Source: Variovorax sp. OV700
GTDB taxonomy: Bacteria > Pseudomonadota > Gammaproteobacteria > Burkholderiales > Burkholderiaceae_C
DNA: 64,000 nt
Direction: 5' to 3'
Assembly: GCF_900099805.1 (NCBI RefSeq)
Contig: NZ_FNDR01000003.1
Coordinates: 1 to 64,000, forward strand
Under the pieces are notes generated by a model. It saw nothing but the letters and a program-made list of their open reading frames with translations. It did no database searches and was not told where the DNA came from. This document shows, piece after piece, positions 35,833 through 45,491 of this stretch. The translations under genes were made by a program, and so were the position numbers. How positions within the stretch are numbered: position 1 is the stretch's first letter; the number at the start of each line of letters is the position of its first letter.

Positions 35833-38702
35833 ACGCCCCGTCGAAACTTGCGGAGCTGATGCCGCAAACCATCGAATTCACGCTCGACGGCCAAGCCATC
35901 CAGGCCTTCGACGGCGAGACCATCTACAAGGCGGCCGAGCGCCATGGCGTGGAGATTCCGCACCTTTGCTACAAGGACGGCTACCGCGCCGACGGCAACT
36001 GCCGCGCCTGCGTGGTCGAGGTGAAGGGCGAGCGCACGCTCGCGCCCAGCTGCTGCCGCAACGTCACGGCCGGCATGGAAGTGAAGGCCACCAGCGAACG
36101 CGCGCTCAAGAGTCAGAAGATGGTGGTCGAGATGCTGCTGTCCGACATGCCTGACCAGGGCTACAAATGGATCGGCGACGACGCCACCCAGCAGCACGGC
36201 GAACTCAGCGCCTGGGCCAAGAAGCTAGACATCGCGGTGCGGCCCGAACTCAAGGCGCTGCGCCGCGAGCAGCCGAAGACCGACATCTCGCACCCCGCGA
36301 TGGCCGTCAACCTGGACGCCTGCATCCAGTGCAACCGCTGCGTGCGCGCCTGCCGCGAAGAGCAGGTCAACGACGTCATCGGCTATGCCCTGCGCGGCGG
36401 CGACAGCAAGATCGTGTTCGACCTGGATGACCCGATGGGCGACAGCACCTGCGTGGCCTGCGGCGAATGCGTGCAGGCCTGCCCGACCGGCGCACTCATG
36501 CCCAAGAGCCATATCGGCTCGCAGCAGGTCGACCGCAAGGTCGATTCGGTGTGCCCGTTCTGCGGTGTGGGCTGCCTCGTGACCTACAACGTGAAGGACG
36601 AAAAGATCGTCAGCGTCGATGGCCGCGACGGACCGGCCAACCACAACCGCCTGTGCGTGAAGGGCCGCTTCGGCTTCGACTACGCGCACCATCCGCAGCG
36701 CCTGACCAAGCCGCTGATCCGCAAGCCGGGCATGCCGAAGGACTTCGGCGATGCGCCGCGGCCGGACGACTGGAGCGAGTACTTCCGCGAAGCAACCTGG
36801 GAAGAAGCGCTGGCGCTCACCACCGGCAAGCTCTCGGGGCTGCGCGACACCTACGGTGCCAAATCGCTCGCGGGCTTCGGCTCCGCCAAGGGCAGCAACG
36901 AAGAGGCCTACCTGTTCCAGAAGCTGGTGCGCACCGGCTTCGGCAGCAACAACATCGACCACTGCACGCGCCTGTGCCACGCCTCCAGCGTTGCCGCGCT
37001 GCTCGAAGGCGTGGGCTCGGGCGCGGTGAGCAACCAGGTCAACGACGTGGAGCACGCGGGGCTGATCTTCGTCATCGGCTCCAACCCCACGGCCAACCAC
37101 CCGGTCGCCGCCACCTGGATGAAGAACGCCGCCCAGCGCGGCGCGAAGATCGTGCTGGCCGACCCGCGCCGCACCGACATCAGCCGGCACGCATGGCGCA
37201 CCCTCCAGTTCAAGGCCGACACCGACGTGGCCATGCTCAACGCGCTGATCCATGCCGTGATCGACGAAGGCCTGGTCGACCAGGAGTTTGTGCGCACGCG
37301 GGCCAGCAACTACGAGGCGCTGCGCGAGAACGTGAAGGGCTACAGCCCCGAGGCGATGGCACCCATCTGCGGCGTGCCGGCGGAAACTCTGCGCGAAGTG
37401 GCGCGCGCCTTTGCCACCGCCAAGGGCTCGATGATTCTCTGGGGCATGGGCGTGAGCCAGCACGTGCACGGCACCGACAACGCGCGCTGCCTCATTGCGC
37501 TGGCCACCGTGACCGGGCAGATCGGCAAGCCGGGCTCGGGCCTGCATCCGCTGCGCGGCCAGAATAACGTGCAGGGCGCGAGCGACGCGGGCCTGATCCC
37601 GATGATGTTCCCCAACTACCAGCGCGTCGACAACCCGGCCGTGCATGCGTGGTTCGAGAACTTCTGGGGCACGGCGCTGGACGCGACGCCGGGCTACACC
37701 GTGGTCGAGATCATGCACAAGGCGCTCGCGCCCGACACCGATCCGCACAAGGTGCGCGGCATGTACATCATGGGCGAGAACCCGGCCATGAGCGACCCCG
37801 ACCTGAACCATGCGCGGCATGCGCTCGCGAGCCTCGAGCACCTGGTGGTGCAGGACATCTTCATGACTGAGACCGCCTGGCTCGCCGACGTGGTGCTGCC
37901 CGCAAGCGCCTGGCCCGAGAAGACCGGCACGGTGAGCAACACCGACCGCATGGTGCAGCTCGGCAAGCGCGCGCTCAATCCGCCGGGCGATGCGCGGCCC
38001 GATCTCTGGATCATCCAGCAGATCGCCACGGGCATGGGCCTCGCGTGGAACTACGAGGGCGAAGAGTCCGGCGTGGCCGCGGTCTACGAGGAAATGCGCC
38101 AGGCCATGCACGCGGTGATCAGCGGCATCAGCTGGGAGCGGCTGCAGCGCGATTCGAGCGTGACCTACCCTTGCCTGAGCGAGGAAGATCCGGGCCAGCC
38201 GACCGTGTTCATCGACGACTTCCCGACCGCAGACGGCCGCGTGAAGCTGGTGCCGGCTGACATCATTCCGGCGGACGAGCGGCCCGACGCCCAGTATCCG
38301 TTCGTGCTCATCACGGGCCGCCAGCTCGAGCATTGGCACACCGGCAGCATGACCCGCCGCGCCACCGTACTCGATGCGCTGGAGCCCATGGCCACAGCGT
38401 CGATGAACCAGGCCGACCTGCTGAAGCTGGGGCTCCAGGCCGGCGACGTGATTACCGTGCAGTCGCGGCGCGGAGAAGTGGCCATCCACGTGCGGCGCGA
38501 CGACGGCACGCCGAACGGCGCGGTGTTCGTGCCCTTTGCCTACTACGAGGCGGCCGCCAACCTGATGACCAACGCCGCGCTCGATCCGATGGGAAAGATC
38601 CCGGAGTTCAAGTACTGCGCGGTGCGCATCCAGCGCGGCGGGCAACCGATGGCGGCGGCCGGCTACGGCACCGGGTCGGGCGTGCTGGCGACGGTGGACT
38701 GA
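35829..38702 (+). CDS. fdsA: NAD-dependent formate dehydrogenase, alpha (catalytic) subunit
   Basis: 957 aa. An N-terminal NuoG-like part has a [2Fe-2S] domain (LCYKDGYRADGNCRACVVEV) and two-cluster ferredoxin segments (CIQCNRCVRAC near 166 and CVACGECVQACP near 209). It is followed by the bis-MGD molybdopterin domain with the CPFCGVGC cluster motif (near 243) and the Mo-ligand Cys in RLCHASS (about 383). It has Cys, not Sec. The C-terminal cofactor-binding domain begins around FVLITGRQLEHWHTGSMTRR. It oxidises formate to CO2 in the cytoplasm and passes electrons to the FdsGB protein. No fdsD-like gene follows; the next 91 bp are non-coding. Confidence 0.95.
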   Translation: MNAPSKLAELMPQTIEFTLDGQAIQAFDGETIYKAAERHGVEIPHLCYKDGYRADGNCRACVVEVKGERTLAPSCCRNVTAGMEVKATSERALKSQKMVVEMLLSDMPDQGYKWIGDDATQQHGELSAWAKKLDIAVRPELKALRREQPKTDISHPAMAVNLDACIQCNRCVRACREEQVNDVIGYALRGGDSKIVFDLDDPMGDSTCVACGECVQACPTGALMPKSHIGSQQVDRKVDSVCPFCGVGCLVTYNVKDEKIVSVDGRDGPANHNRLCVKGRFGFDYAHHPQRLTKPLIRKPGMPKDFGDAPRPDDWSEYFREATWEEALALTTGKLSGLRDTYGAKSLAGFGSAKGSNEEAYLFQKLVRTGFGSNNIDHCTRLCHASSVAALLEGVGSGAVSNQVNDVEHAGLIFVIGSNPTANHPVAATWMKNAAQRGAKIVLADPRRTDISRHAWRTLQFKADTDVAMLNALIHAVIDEGLVDQEFVRTRASNYEALRENVKGYSPEAMAPICGVPAETLREVARAFATAKGSMILWGMGVSQHVHGTDNARCLIALATVTGQIGKPGSGLHPLRGQNNVQGASDAGLIPMMFPNYQRVDNPAVHAWFENFWGTALDATPGYTVVEIMHKALAPDTDPHKVRGMYIMGENPAMSDPDLNHARHALASLEHLVVQDIFMTETAWLADVVLPASAWPEKTGTVSNTDRMVQLGKRALNPPGDARPDLWIIQQIATGMGLAWNYEGEESGVAAVYEEMRQAMHAVISGISWERLQRDSSVTYPCLSEEDPGQPTVFIDDFPTADGRVKLVPADIIPADERPDAQYPFVLITGRQLEHWHTGSMTRRATVLDALEPMATASMNQADLLKLGLQAGDVITVQSRRGEVAIHVRRDDGTPNGAVFVPFAYYEAAANLMTNAALDPMGKIPEFKYCAVRIQRGGQPMAAAGYGTGSGVLATVD

Positions 38703-38793
38703 CGCGGGCGGTGGTGCAAGCCGCGCTGGTGTCGAGGCGCGCATGGTTTAACCTTTGCGCCCCGTCGCCCCAGCACCGCTCACCACCACCGGC

Positions 38794-39141
38794 ATGAAAA
38801 CCAGAGTCCAGTTCCGCCTGCGCATCTACAGGGACGACAGCATTGCCTTCGGCCCCGGCAAGATCGACGTACTGGAAGCCGTGGCGCAAACCGGCTCGAT
38901 CTCGGCCGCGGCGCGCCAGCTGGGCATGTCGTACCGGCGTGCCTGGATGCTGATCGACGAGATGAACCACGCTCTGAGCTCCCCGGCCGTCAACACCGCC
39001 GCTGGCGGCTCGCGCGGCGGCGGCACCGCGCTCACGCCCGTGGGCGAGGAAATCGTCAAGCACTACCGTGCCATCGAGAACGCCGCGCGCCTGGCCACGG
39101 CGGCCGACGTCCGCGCGCTGACGCGCCTGCTGGCGCCCTGA
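38794..39141 (+). CDS. ModE-like winged-helix regulator lacking molybdate-binding domains
   Basis: 115 aa from the ATG at 38794. The ModE N-terminal LysR-type wHTH is seen in IYRDDSIAFGPGKIDVLEAV, TGSISAAARQLGMSYRRAWMLIDEMN and LTPVGEEIVKHYRAIE. E. coli ModE is about 260 aa with two C-terminal molbindin modules; these are absent here. It lies between fdsA and modBAC, so it probably controls the transporter or the formate dehydrogenase genes, but must sense molybdate indirectly, if at all. Confidence 0.85.
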   Translation: MKTRVQFRLRIYRDDSIAFGPGKIDVLEAVAQTGSISAAARQLGMSYRRAWMLIDEMNHALSSPAVNTAAGGSRGGGTALTPVGEEIVKHYRAIENAARLATAADVRALTRLLAP

Positions 39142-39157
39142 TCCGTCGCCCGCGCTG

Positions 39158-39225
39158 TATCCGCAAGGATATCGGCGCCATCCTCCCGCAGCCGCCACGG
39201 ACCTCTTTTCGAGGGGGAAAGTCCG
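39158..39225 (+). promoter_or_regulatory. Leader region of modB with two inverted repeats
   Basis: TATCC-GCAA-GGATA (39158-39171) is a compact perfect palindrome and a candidate regulator site. GGAC-CTC-TTTTC-GAG ... GTCC (39199-39224) is a second structure, able to fold as a hairpin in the transcript about 30 bases before the modB start. A molybdenum-cofactor riboswitch was considered, but I cannot match its consensus. Confidence 0.4.
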
Positions 39226-39252
39226 TTCGTGCAACAATTGCGTTGTATCTTC

Positions 39253-39936
39253 ATGAATACGACGAACTCCCTCATCGCCTCGGCCGACTGGTTTCCGCTG
39301 GTGCTGTCTCTCAAGGTGGCCGCGGTCGCGACGCTGCTGGCGCTTGTTGCCGGCGTGGCGCTGGGCTGGGTGTTCGCGCGCAAGCGTTTTCCGGGCGACA
39401 CGGTGCTGGAGGCGGTGTTCATGCTGCCGCTGGTGCTGCCGCCCACGGTCATCGGCTACGCCATCCTGGTCGCGGCGGGGCGCCATAGCCCCCTCGGCAG
39501 CTGGCTGCGCGAGCATTTCGACTATTCCATCATCTTCAGCTGGCATGGCGCCGTCGTGGCTTCGGCCGTGGTGGCGCTGCCGTTGGTGCTGAAGTCGGCC
39601 AGCGCCGCCTTCGCGGGGGTCGACCGCTCGCTCGAAGCCGCCGCCAGCACGCTGCGGCAGTCGCCGTTCTCGGTTTTTCTGCGCGTCACGCTGCCGCTGG
39701 CCTGGCCCGGCATCCTGGCCGGCACGCTGCTCGCGTTCGCGCGGGCCATGGGCGAGTTCGGTGCCTCGCTGATGGTGGCGGGCTCCATTCCGCAGCAGAC
39801 CCAGACCTTGTCGATGGCGATCTACGACGCCGTGCAGGCCGGTCATGACGAGCTGGCGTTGCTGCTGGTGGTGGTGACGTCTGTGCTGTCGGTCACGGTG
39901 CTGGTGCTGTCGAACCGCTTTTTCTCGCTTCGCTGA
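39253..39936 (+). CDS. modB: Molybdate ABC transporter permease
   Basis: 227 aa from the ATG at 39253. Five to six hydrophobic segments with the ModB landmarks FPGDTVLEAVFMLPLVLPPTVIGYA, and the cytoplasmic EAA loop SLEAAASTLRQSPFSVFLRVTLPLAWPGILAG, and ARAMGEFGASLMVAG near the C-terminus. It forms the membrane channel for molybdate (or tungstate), which both formate dehydrogenases need. The order here is modB-modA-modC, not the usual modA-modB-modC. Confidence 0.92.
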   Translation: MNTTNSLIASADWFPLVLSLKVAAVATLLALVAGVALGWVFARKRFPGDTVLEAVFMLPLVLPPTVIGYAILVAAGRHSPLGSWLREHFDYSIIFSWHGAVVASAVVALPLVLKSASAAFAGVDRSLEAAASTLRQSPFSVFLRVTLPLAWPGILAGTLLAFARAMGEFGASLMVAGSIPQQTQTLSMAIYDAVQAGHDELALLLVVVTSVLSVTVLVLSNRFFSLR

Positions 39937-39963
39937 CTGGCTCACCCTTACCCGAGAACCTCC

Positions 39964-40709
39964 ATGCGTCCGCTTCGCCTCCTGTCTCTTGTTCTGGCCA
40001 TGGCGCTGCCGCTGGGCGCGGCGGCCCAGCAGATCACCGTGTCCGCGGCCGCCAGCCTGACGGACGCGTTCAAGGCGCTGGGGCCGAAGTTCGAGGCCAC
40101 CAAGCCGGGCGCCACGGTGCGCTTCAACTTTGCGGCTTCGGGCGTGCTGCTGCAGCAGATCGCACAGGGCGCACCGGTCGACGTGTTCGCCAGCGCCGAC
40201 CAGGAGACCATGGGCCGCGCCGCCGAGCAGAAGTTCATCGATGCGGCAACGCGCCGGAACTTTGCGAGCAACGCCCTGGTGCTGATCGAGCCGCTGAGAG
40301 ACGCGGCAGGCGTCCGGTCGCTGCAGGACCTTGCCGGCGCGGGCGTGCGGAAAATCGCGGTCGGCAAGACCGCCACCGTTCCGGTCGGCCGCTACTCGCG
40401 GCAGGTGCTGGAAGGGGCGGGGCTCTGGAGCACGCTCGAGCCCAAGTTCGTGCAGGCCGACAGCGTGCGCCAGGTGCTCGACTACGTGGCCCGCGGCGAG
40501 GTCGAGGCCGGCTTCGTCTACCGCACCGATGCGGCGGTGATGGGCGACAAGGTCAGGGTCGCCTTCGCGCCGGCAACCTCCATGCCGGTGACCTACCCGG
40601 TCGCGGTGGTCGCCGACAGCCGGCAGAAAGCGCTGGCCGGCGATTTCGTGGCTTTTCTTTCGAGCGACGCCGCGCGTGAAGTCCTGGCGCACTACGGCTT
40701 CGGCAAGCC

Positions 40710-40713
<4 letters not shown>
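39964..40713 (+). CDS. modA: Molybdate ABC transporter substrate-binding protein
   Basis: 249 aa. A cleavable signal peptide (about 1-22, ending GAAAQQ) leads to a periplasmic binding protein. ModA landmarks are ITVSAAASLTDAFKAL near the N-terminus, RFNFAASGVLLQQIAQGAPVDVFASAD, and the C-terminal VTYPVAVVADSRQKA. It binds molybdate and delivers it to ModB. It is 27 bp after modB and overlaps modC by 4 bases. Confidence 0.93.
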
Positions 40714-41501
<788 letters not shown>

Positions 41502-41569
41502 GCCGGCCGTCGGAGGGCGCGGATGACCCTCGCCGCGAGAGCGCCTTGCGGCGGCGCTACGATCGCGGC

Positions 41570-42115
41570 ATGAATCCTTCCATCGATGTTGCCGTCGTGA
41601 TGCGCCGCGAGCGCGTCGATAGCCGTTGGCAGTCCTGGCGCTGGATTCTCGAAAGCGTCGGCCCCGACCAGCCCGGCTTCGGCAACGAGCCGCGCCTGCT
41701 CGAAGCGAGCGATGGCGCGCAGCGCTGGCTGTACCCCGGTTTCAAGACCGAACTGTTCCGCGACGAAGTGGAGGGCTACCACCTGAACGCCACCACGCCC
41801 GCGCCCTGCTGGTTCGTGCTGTGGCGCATGGAGGAAAACCCCAGCATTGCCGACGAGCCGCTGGCGCGGCCGGTGGTGGTGAGCCTCAGCTACAACGAAG
41901 CCGGGCGCTGGCTCGATGCGCAGGAAACGGTGGAGCAGGTGCCCGCGCCCGAAGAGGTGATCGAGTGGATGCGCGGCTTCGTGCAGGCGCACTACGTGAT
42001 GGAGCCCAAGCGCCGCAAGCGGCCCGAGAGTTTCCGCCCGCTGGTCGACCGCTTCGGCAACCCGGCCAGCGTGTCGACCGAGAAAAAGCGCGGGCCGGGA
42101 GCGGGCGATGTCTGA
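41570..42115 (+). CDS. DUF3305 family protein of formate dehydrogenase cluster
   Basis: 181 aa from the ATG at 41570. Soluble, no signal peptide. Landmarks are RVDSRWQSWRWILESV, a central YHLNATTPAPCWFVLWRMEE and VEQVPAPEEVIEWMRGFVQAHY, which match DUF3305, a family found next to membrane-bound formate dehydrogenase genes. Biochemical role unknown. The C-terminal tail is Lys/Arg-rich. It overlaps the DUF3306 gene by 8 bases. Confidence 0.8.
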   Translation: MNPSIDVAVVMRRERVDSRWQSWRWILESVGPDQPGFGNEPRLLEASDGAQRWLYPGFKTELFRDEVEGYHLNATTPAPCWFVLWRMEENPSIADEPLARPVVVSLSYNEAGRWLDAQETVEQVPAPEEVIEWMRGFVQAHYVMEPKRRKRPESFRPLVDRFGNPASVSTEKKRGPGAGDV

Positions 42116-42764
42116 GAACTTTTTCGACCGCTGGTCGCGGCGCAAGAAGGAGGCGCGCGAAGAGCTTTCGCCGCCTCCCGAGTTGCAGGCCGCGGACGAG
42201 GTGCAAGGCGCGGCCGCTGCACGCGTCGAAACCGCAACACCCCTGCCCGCGGCGCCGAGCACCGCGGCTGGCCTTCCCACCGAAGGGCAGGGGGAAATAC
42301 CCGCACCCACGCTCGCCGATGCGGAAGCGCTCACGCCCGAGTCCGACTTCCGGCCCTTCGTGGCCAGGAACGTCGCGCCCGAGGTGAAAAACACCGCCTT
42401 CAGGAAGCTCTTTGCCGACCCGCAGTTCAATGTGATGGACGGCCTGGACACCTACGTCGACGACTATTCCAAATCGACGCCGATCCCCGACAGCGTGCTG
42501 CGCCAGATGGCCAGCGCCAAGTTCCTCAAGCTGTTCGAGCACGAGGAAGAAGAGCAAGTGCAAGGATCCGGAGAACCCGCGGAAATCCCGCACGTCGCCG
42601 CGCCGCCGGACATGGCACAGTCCGAGCCTCCGGGAGATATCCCCAGCCAGCAGGTTGCCGATGCGCAACCCGCAAGCCACAAAACCGATGACCACCACGC
42701 TGATCTGCGACTGCAACCAGACGATGCCGCTCGAGCCGAAGACGCTCGGCGCAGCGCTGGCTGA
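42108..42764 (+). CDS. DUF3306 family protein of formate dehydrogenase cluster
   Basis: 218 aa. It begins MSENFFDRWSRRKKEAREE, then has a low-complexity Ala/Pro/Glu linker, then a folded core (about 75-145) with LTPESDFRPFVARNVAPEVKNTAFRKLF and FNVMDGLDTYVDDYSK, typical of DUF3306. The C-terminal tail is acidic and Pro-rich. No membrane segment. It always travels with DUF3305 and a formate dehydrogenase. Its last 77 bases overlap the start of the poly-ferredoxin gene in another frame. Confidence 0.82.
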   Translation: MSENFFDRWSRRKKEAREELSPPPELQAADEVQGAAAARVETATPLPAAPSTAAGLPTEGQGEIPAPTLADAEALTPESDFRPFVARNVAPEVKNTAFRKLFADPQFNVMDGLDTYVDDYSKSTPIPDSVLRQMASAKFLKLFEHEEEEQVQGSGEPAEIPHVAAPPDMAQSEPPGDIPSQQVADAQPASHKTDDHHADLRLQPDDAARAEDARRSAG

Positions 42765-44826
42765 GTCGCTGCCCCTTCATTCCACGCTGTGCCGTCGCGA
42801 AGCGCCGGCTTTCCAGCGCGCCATCCGCTCGGGCGACGACGTGGTGGTGGCTTGCACGCAGGAGCGCAAGCTGTTCACCGAGCTGGCCGAGCAGACCGAA
42901 GGCGCGACCTCGCCGATCCGCTTCGTCAACATCCGCGAAACCGGCGGCTGGAGCCGCGACGCGAAAAACGCCAGCCCGAAGATCGCCGCGTTGCTGGCGG
43001 TGGCCCACCTGCCGGAGCCCGATCCGGTCTCCACGGTGAGCTACGCCAGCCAGGGCCGGCTCCTGATCGTCGGCCCGCTCGACGAAGCCGAGAAGGCTGC
43101 CGCGCTGGTGACAGACACGCTGCAAGTGTCGATCTTCTCCACCGGTCCTGGCGCCACCGGCGGCGGGCAGGAACGCCGCTGGCCCGTGATGGCGGGGCGC
43201 ATCGCGTCGCTCGAAGGCTGGCTCGGCGCCTTCTCGCTCAAATGGATGCGGGACAACCCTATCGACCTCGACCTGTGCACGCGCTGCAATGCCTGCGTGA
43301 GCGCCTGCCCCGAGCAGGCGATCGGGCTCGACTACCAGATCGACATGGCCAAGTGCACCTCGCACCGCGACTGCGAAAAAGCCTGCAGCGTGGCCGGCGC
43401 CATCAACTTCAGCCGGGCACCCGAATCGCTCGATGCCGGGTTCGACCTGGTGCTCGACCTGGGCGCCACTGCGCTGATCGACTGGCATGCGCCGCCGCAA
43501 GGTTATTTCCACCTGGCGGGCGGACTCACGCATGCCGAAGGCCTGTCGACCCTGCTGCGCCTGCGCGAGCTGGTGGGCGAGTTCGAGAAGCCGAAGTTCT
43601 TCGACTACAAGCAGAAGCTCTGCGCCCACAGCCGCAACGAAGTGGTGGGCTGCAACGCCTGCGTCGAGGTGTGCTCGGCGCACGCCATCTCCAGCGACAA
43701 GGAGCGCCAGCGCATCGTCGTGAATCCGCAGCTGTGCGTCGGTTGCGGTGCCTGCACCACCGTGTGCCCGACCGGCGCGCTGGGCTACACCTATCCGCGC
43801 ACGCCCGACCAGGGACGCAAGCTGCGCACGCTGTTGACAACCTACCTTGGCGCCGGCGGCCGCGATGCCACGGTGCTGCTGCACAACGAAGAGGGCGGGC
43901 AGGCGCTGGTCGAGCGGCTCGGCCGCGAGGCGCAGCTCGGGCACGGCAAGCGCGACGGCCTCGGCGGCGTGCCGGCGCATGTGCTGCCGGTGGCGCTGAT
44001 GCATGTCGCGAGTACCGGCATCGACCTCTGGCTCAGCGCCGTTGCGTTCGGCGCGTCGCAGGTGGCGGTGCTCTCCACCGGCGAAGAGGCGCCCCAGTAC
44101 CTGGACGCACTCAAGAATCAGATGGCCGTGGCGCAGGCGCTGCTCACCGGACTGGGCTACACCGGCACGCATTTCCATCTGATCGAGGCCGCCACGCCCG
44201 CCGCGCTGGATGCGGCATTGGCGGGCCTGCGCGCCACCCGGCAGCGCGTGCCTGCCACCGCGGCGCGCTTTGCCGTGGGTGCCGAGAAGCGCGGCACGCT
44301 CGAGATGACGCTGGACCACCTGATGGCCCAGGCGCCCGCGCTTTCGGCGCATTCGAACGATGCCGCCGCACCCCTCGAAATTCCGCTGCCGAACGGCTCT
44401 CCCTTCGGCGCGATCACCGTCAACAAGGACAGTTGCACGCTGTGCCTGGCCTGTGTGAGCGCCTGCCCCGCGAGCGCGCTGCAAGACAACCAGAATGCGC
44501 CGCAGCTGCGCTTCATCGAAAAGAACTGCGTGCAGTGCGGGCTTTGTGAAACCACCTGCCCCGAGAACGCGATCGCGCTCGTGCCGCGGCTTTTGGCCGC
44601 CCCCGAGCGCAAGCAGCCCGTGCTGCTCAACGAGGCCAAGCCGTGGGCCTGCATCCGCTGCGGCAAGCCGTTCGGTACGCAGAAAGCCATCGAGGCAATG
44701 CTCGGCAAGCTGGCGGGCCACGCCATGTTCCAGGGCGAGGCGCTCGAGCGGCTCAAGATGTGCAGCGACTGCCGGGTGATCGACCTGTACAGCGCGCAGA
44801 ACGAGATGAAGATCACGCAGCTATGA
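42688..44826 (+). CDS. Large 4Fe-4S poly-ferredoxin protein of formate dehydrogenase cluster
   Basis: 712 aa from the ATG at 42688. At least five [4Fe-4S]-type Cys blocks: CTRCNACVSACP (about 196), CNACVEVCSAHAI (about 322), CVGCGACTTVCPTGAL (about 351), CTLCLACVSACPASAL (about 582) and CVQCGLCETTCPENAI (about 613). There is also a CIRC...CSDCR pair near the C-terminus. No signal peptide, no membrane helix and no Mo or FMN motif is seen. Proteins of this layout sit in FDH clusters with DUF3305/3306 and TorD. A role in maturation or cytoplasmic electron delivery is inferred. It overlaps TorD by 4 bases. Confidence 0.85.
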   Translation: MTTTLICDCNQTMPLEPKTLGAALAESLPLHSTLCRREAPAFQRAIRSGDDVVVACTQERKLFTELAEQTEGATSPIRFVNIRETGGWSRDAKNASPKIAALLAVAHLPEPDPVSTVSYASQGRLLIVGPLDEAEKAAALVTDTLQVSIFSTGPGATGGGQERRWPVMAGRIASLEGWLGAFSLKWMRDNPIDLDLCTRCNACVSACPEQAIGLDYQIDMAKCTSHRDCEKACSVAGAINFSRAPESLDAGFDLVLDLGATALIDWHAPPQGYFHLAGGLTHAEGLSTLLRLRELVGEFEKPKFFDYKQKLCAHSRNEVVGCNACVEVCSAHAISSDKERQRIVVNPQLCVGCGACTTVCPTGALGYTYPRTPDQGRKLRTLLTTYLGAGGRDATVLLHNEEGGQALVERLGREAQLGHGKRDGLGGVPAHVLPVALMHVASTGIDLWLSAVAFGASQVAVLSTGEEAPQYLDALKNQMAVAQALLTGLGYTGTHFHLIEAATPAALDAALAGLRATRQRVPATAARFAVGAEKRGTLEMTLDHLMAQAPALSAHSNDAAAPLEIPLPNGSPFGAITVNKDSCTLCLACVSACPASALQDNQNAPQLRFIEKNCVQCGLCETTCPENAIALVPRLLAAPERKQPVLLNEAKPWACIRCGKPFGTQKAIEAMLGKLAGHAMFQGEALERLKMCSDCRVIDLYSAQNEMKITQL

Positions 44827-45440
44827 GTCAATTTCCTCCAATGACCTCGGCGCTCGACGAGGAAATTGCGCGGGCCGAGGTCTACGGCCTGCTCGCGCGC
44901 CTCTGGTATGCGGCGCCCGATGCCGAACTGCTCGGCGCCTTCGGCGTGGCGCCCACCGAGGCGCCCGCGGCCGGCGCCTTTCTCGAGGAGCCCTGGCGGC
45001 AGCTGGTCGGCGCGGCGCGCGCCACCGATGCCGCCGCGGTGCATGCCGAGTACGACGCGCTGTTCGGCGGCATGGGCAAGCCCGAGATATACCTGTTCGG
45101 CTCGCACTATCTGAGCGGCTTCCTCAACGACAAGCCGCTGGCGCAACTGCGCACCGACCTCGCCCGGCTCGGGCTCGCGCGCGGCGAGGCCGTGCCCGAA
45201 AGCGAAGACCATGTTGCCTGCCTGTTCGAGGTAATGCGCTACCTTATTGCCGGTGACGACGCGGCGGTAGCCAACCTTGCGCAGCAACAGGCTTTTTTCG
45301 CCACCCACCTGCAGTCGTGGCTGCCGACGCTCTGCGACGCAGTGGCGCAACATCCGAAGTCGCATTTCTATGCCTCGCTGGCCGGTTTCACCCGCGCCTT
45401 CGCCGAGGTCGAAGTGCAGGGCTTCGACATGCTCGGTTGA
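44823..45440 (+). CDS. TorD family chaperone
   Basis: 205 aa, all-helical TorD/DmsD-type chaperone that binds the Tat signal or apo-form of a molybdoenzyme and assists cofactor insertion. Landmarks are RAEVYGLLARLWYAAPDAELL, EYDALFGGMGKPEIYLFGSHYLSGFLNDKPL, and FEVMRYLIAG. Its place before fdhX and fdhA makes their Tat-exported catalytic subunit the likely client. A 109-bp gap with its own promoter follows. Confidence 0.88.
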   Translation: MSQFPPMTSALDEEIARAEVYGLLARLWYAAPDAELLGAFGVAPTEAPAAGAFLEEPWRQLVGAARATDAAAVHAEYDALFGGMGKPEIYLFGSHYLSGFLNDKPLAQLRTDLARLGLARGEAVPESEDHVACLFEVMRYLIAGDDAAVANLAQQQAFFATHLQSWLPTLCDAVAQHPKSHFYASLAGFTRAFAEVEVQGFDMLG

Positions 45441-45462
45441 TCGCATCAATGGAAGAGCTTGA

Positions 45463-45491
45463 TTGTCGGGAATAAGGGTCTCGACTAGTAT
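45463..45491 (+). promoter_or_regulatory. Sigma70-type promoter for the fdhX-fdhA transcript
   Basis: TTGTCG (45463-45468), a 17-bp spacer, then TAGTAT (45486-45491), placed 58 bp before the FdhX ATG in the largest gap of the second half of the cluster. It would allow transcription of the membrane enzyme genes separately from the upstream accessory genes. Confidence 0.5.
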
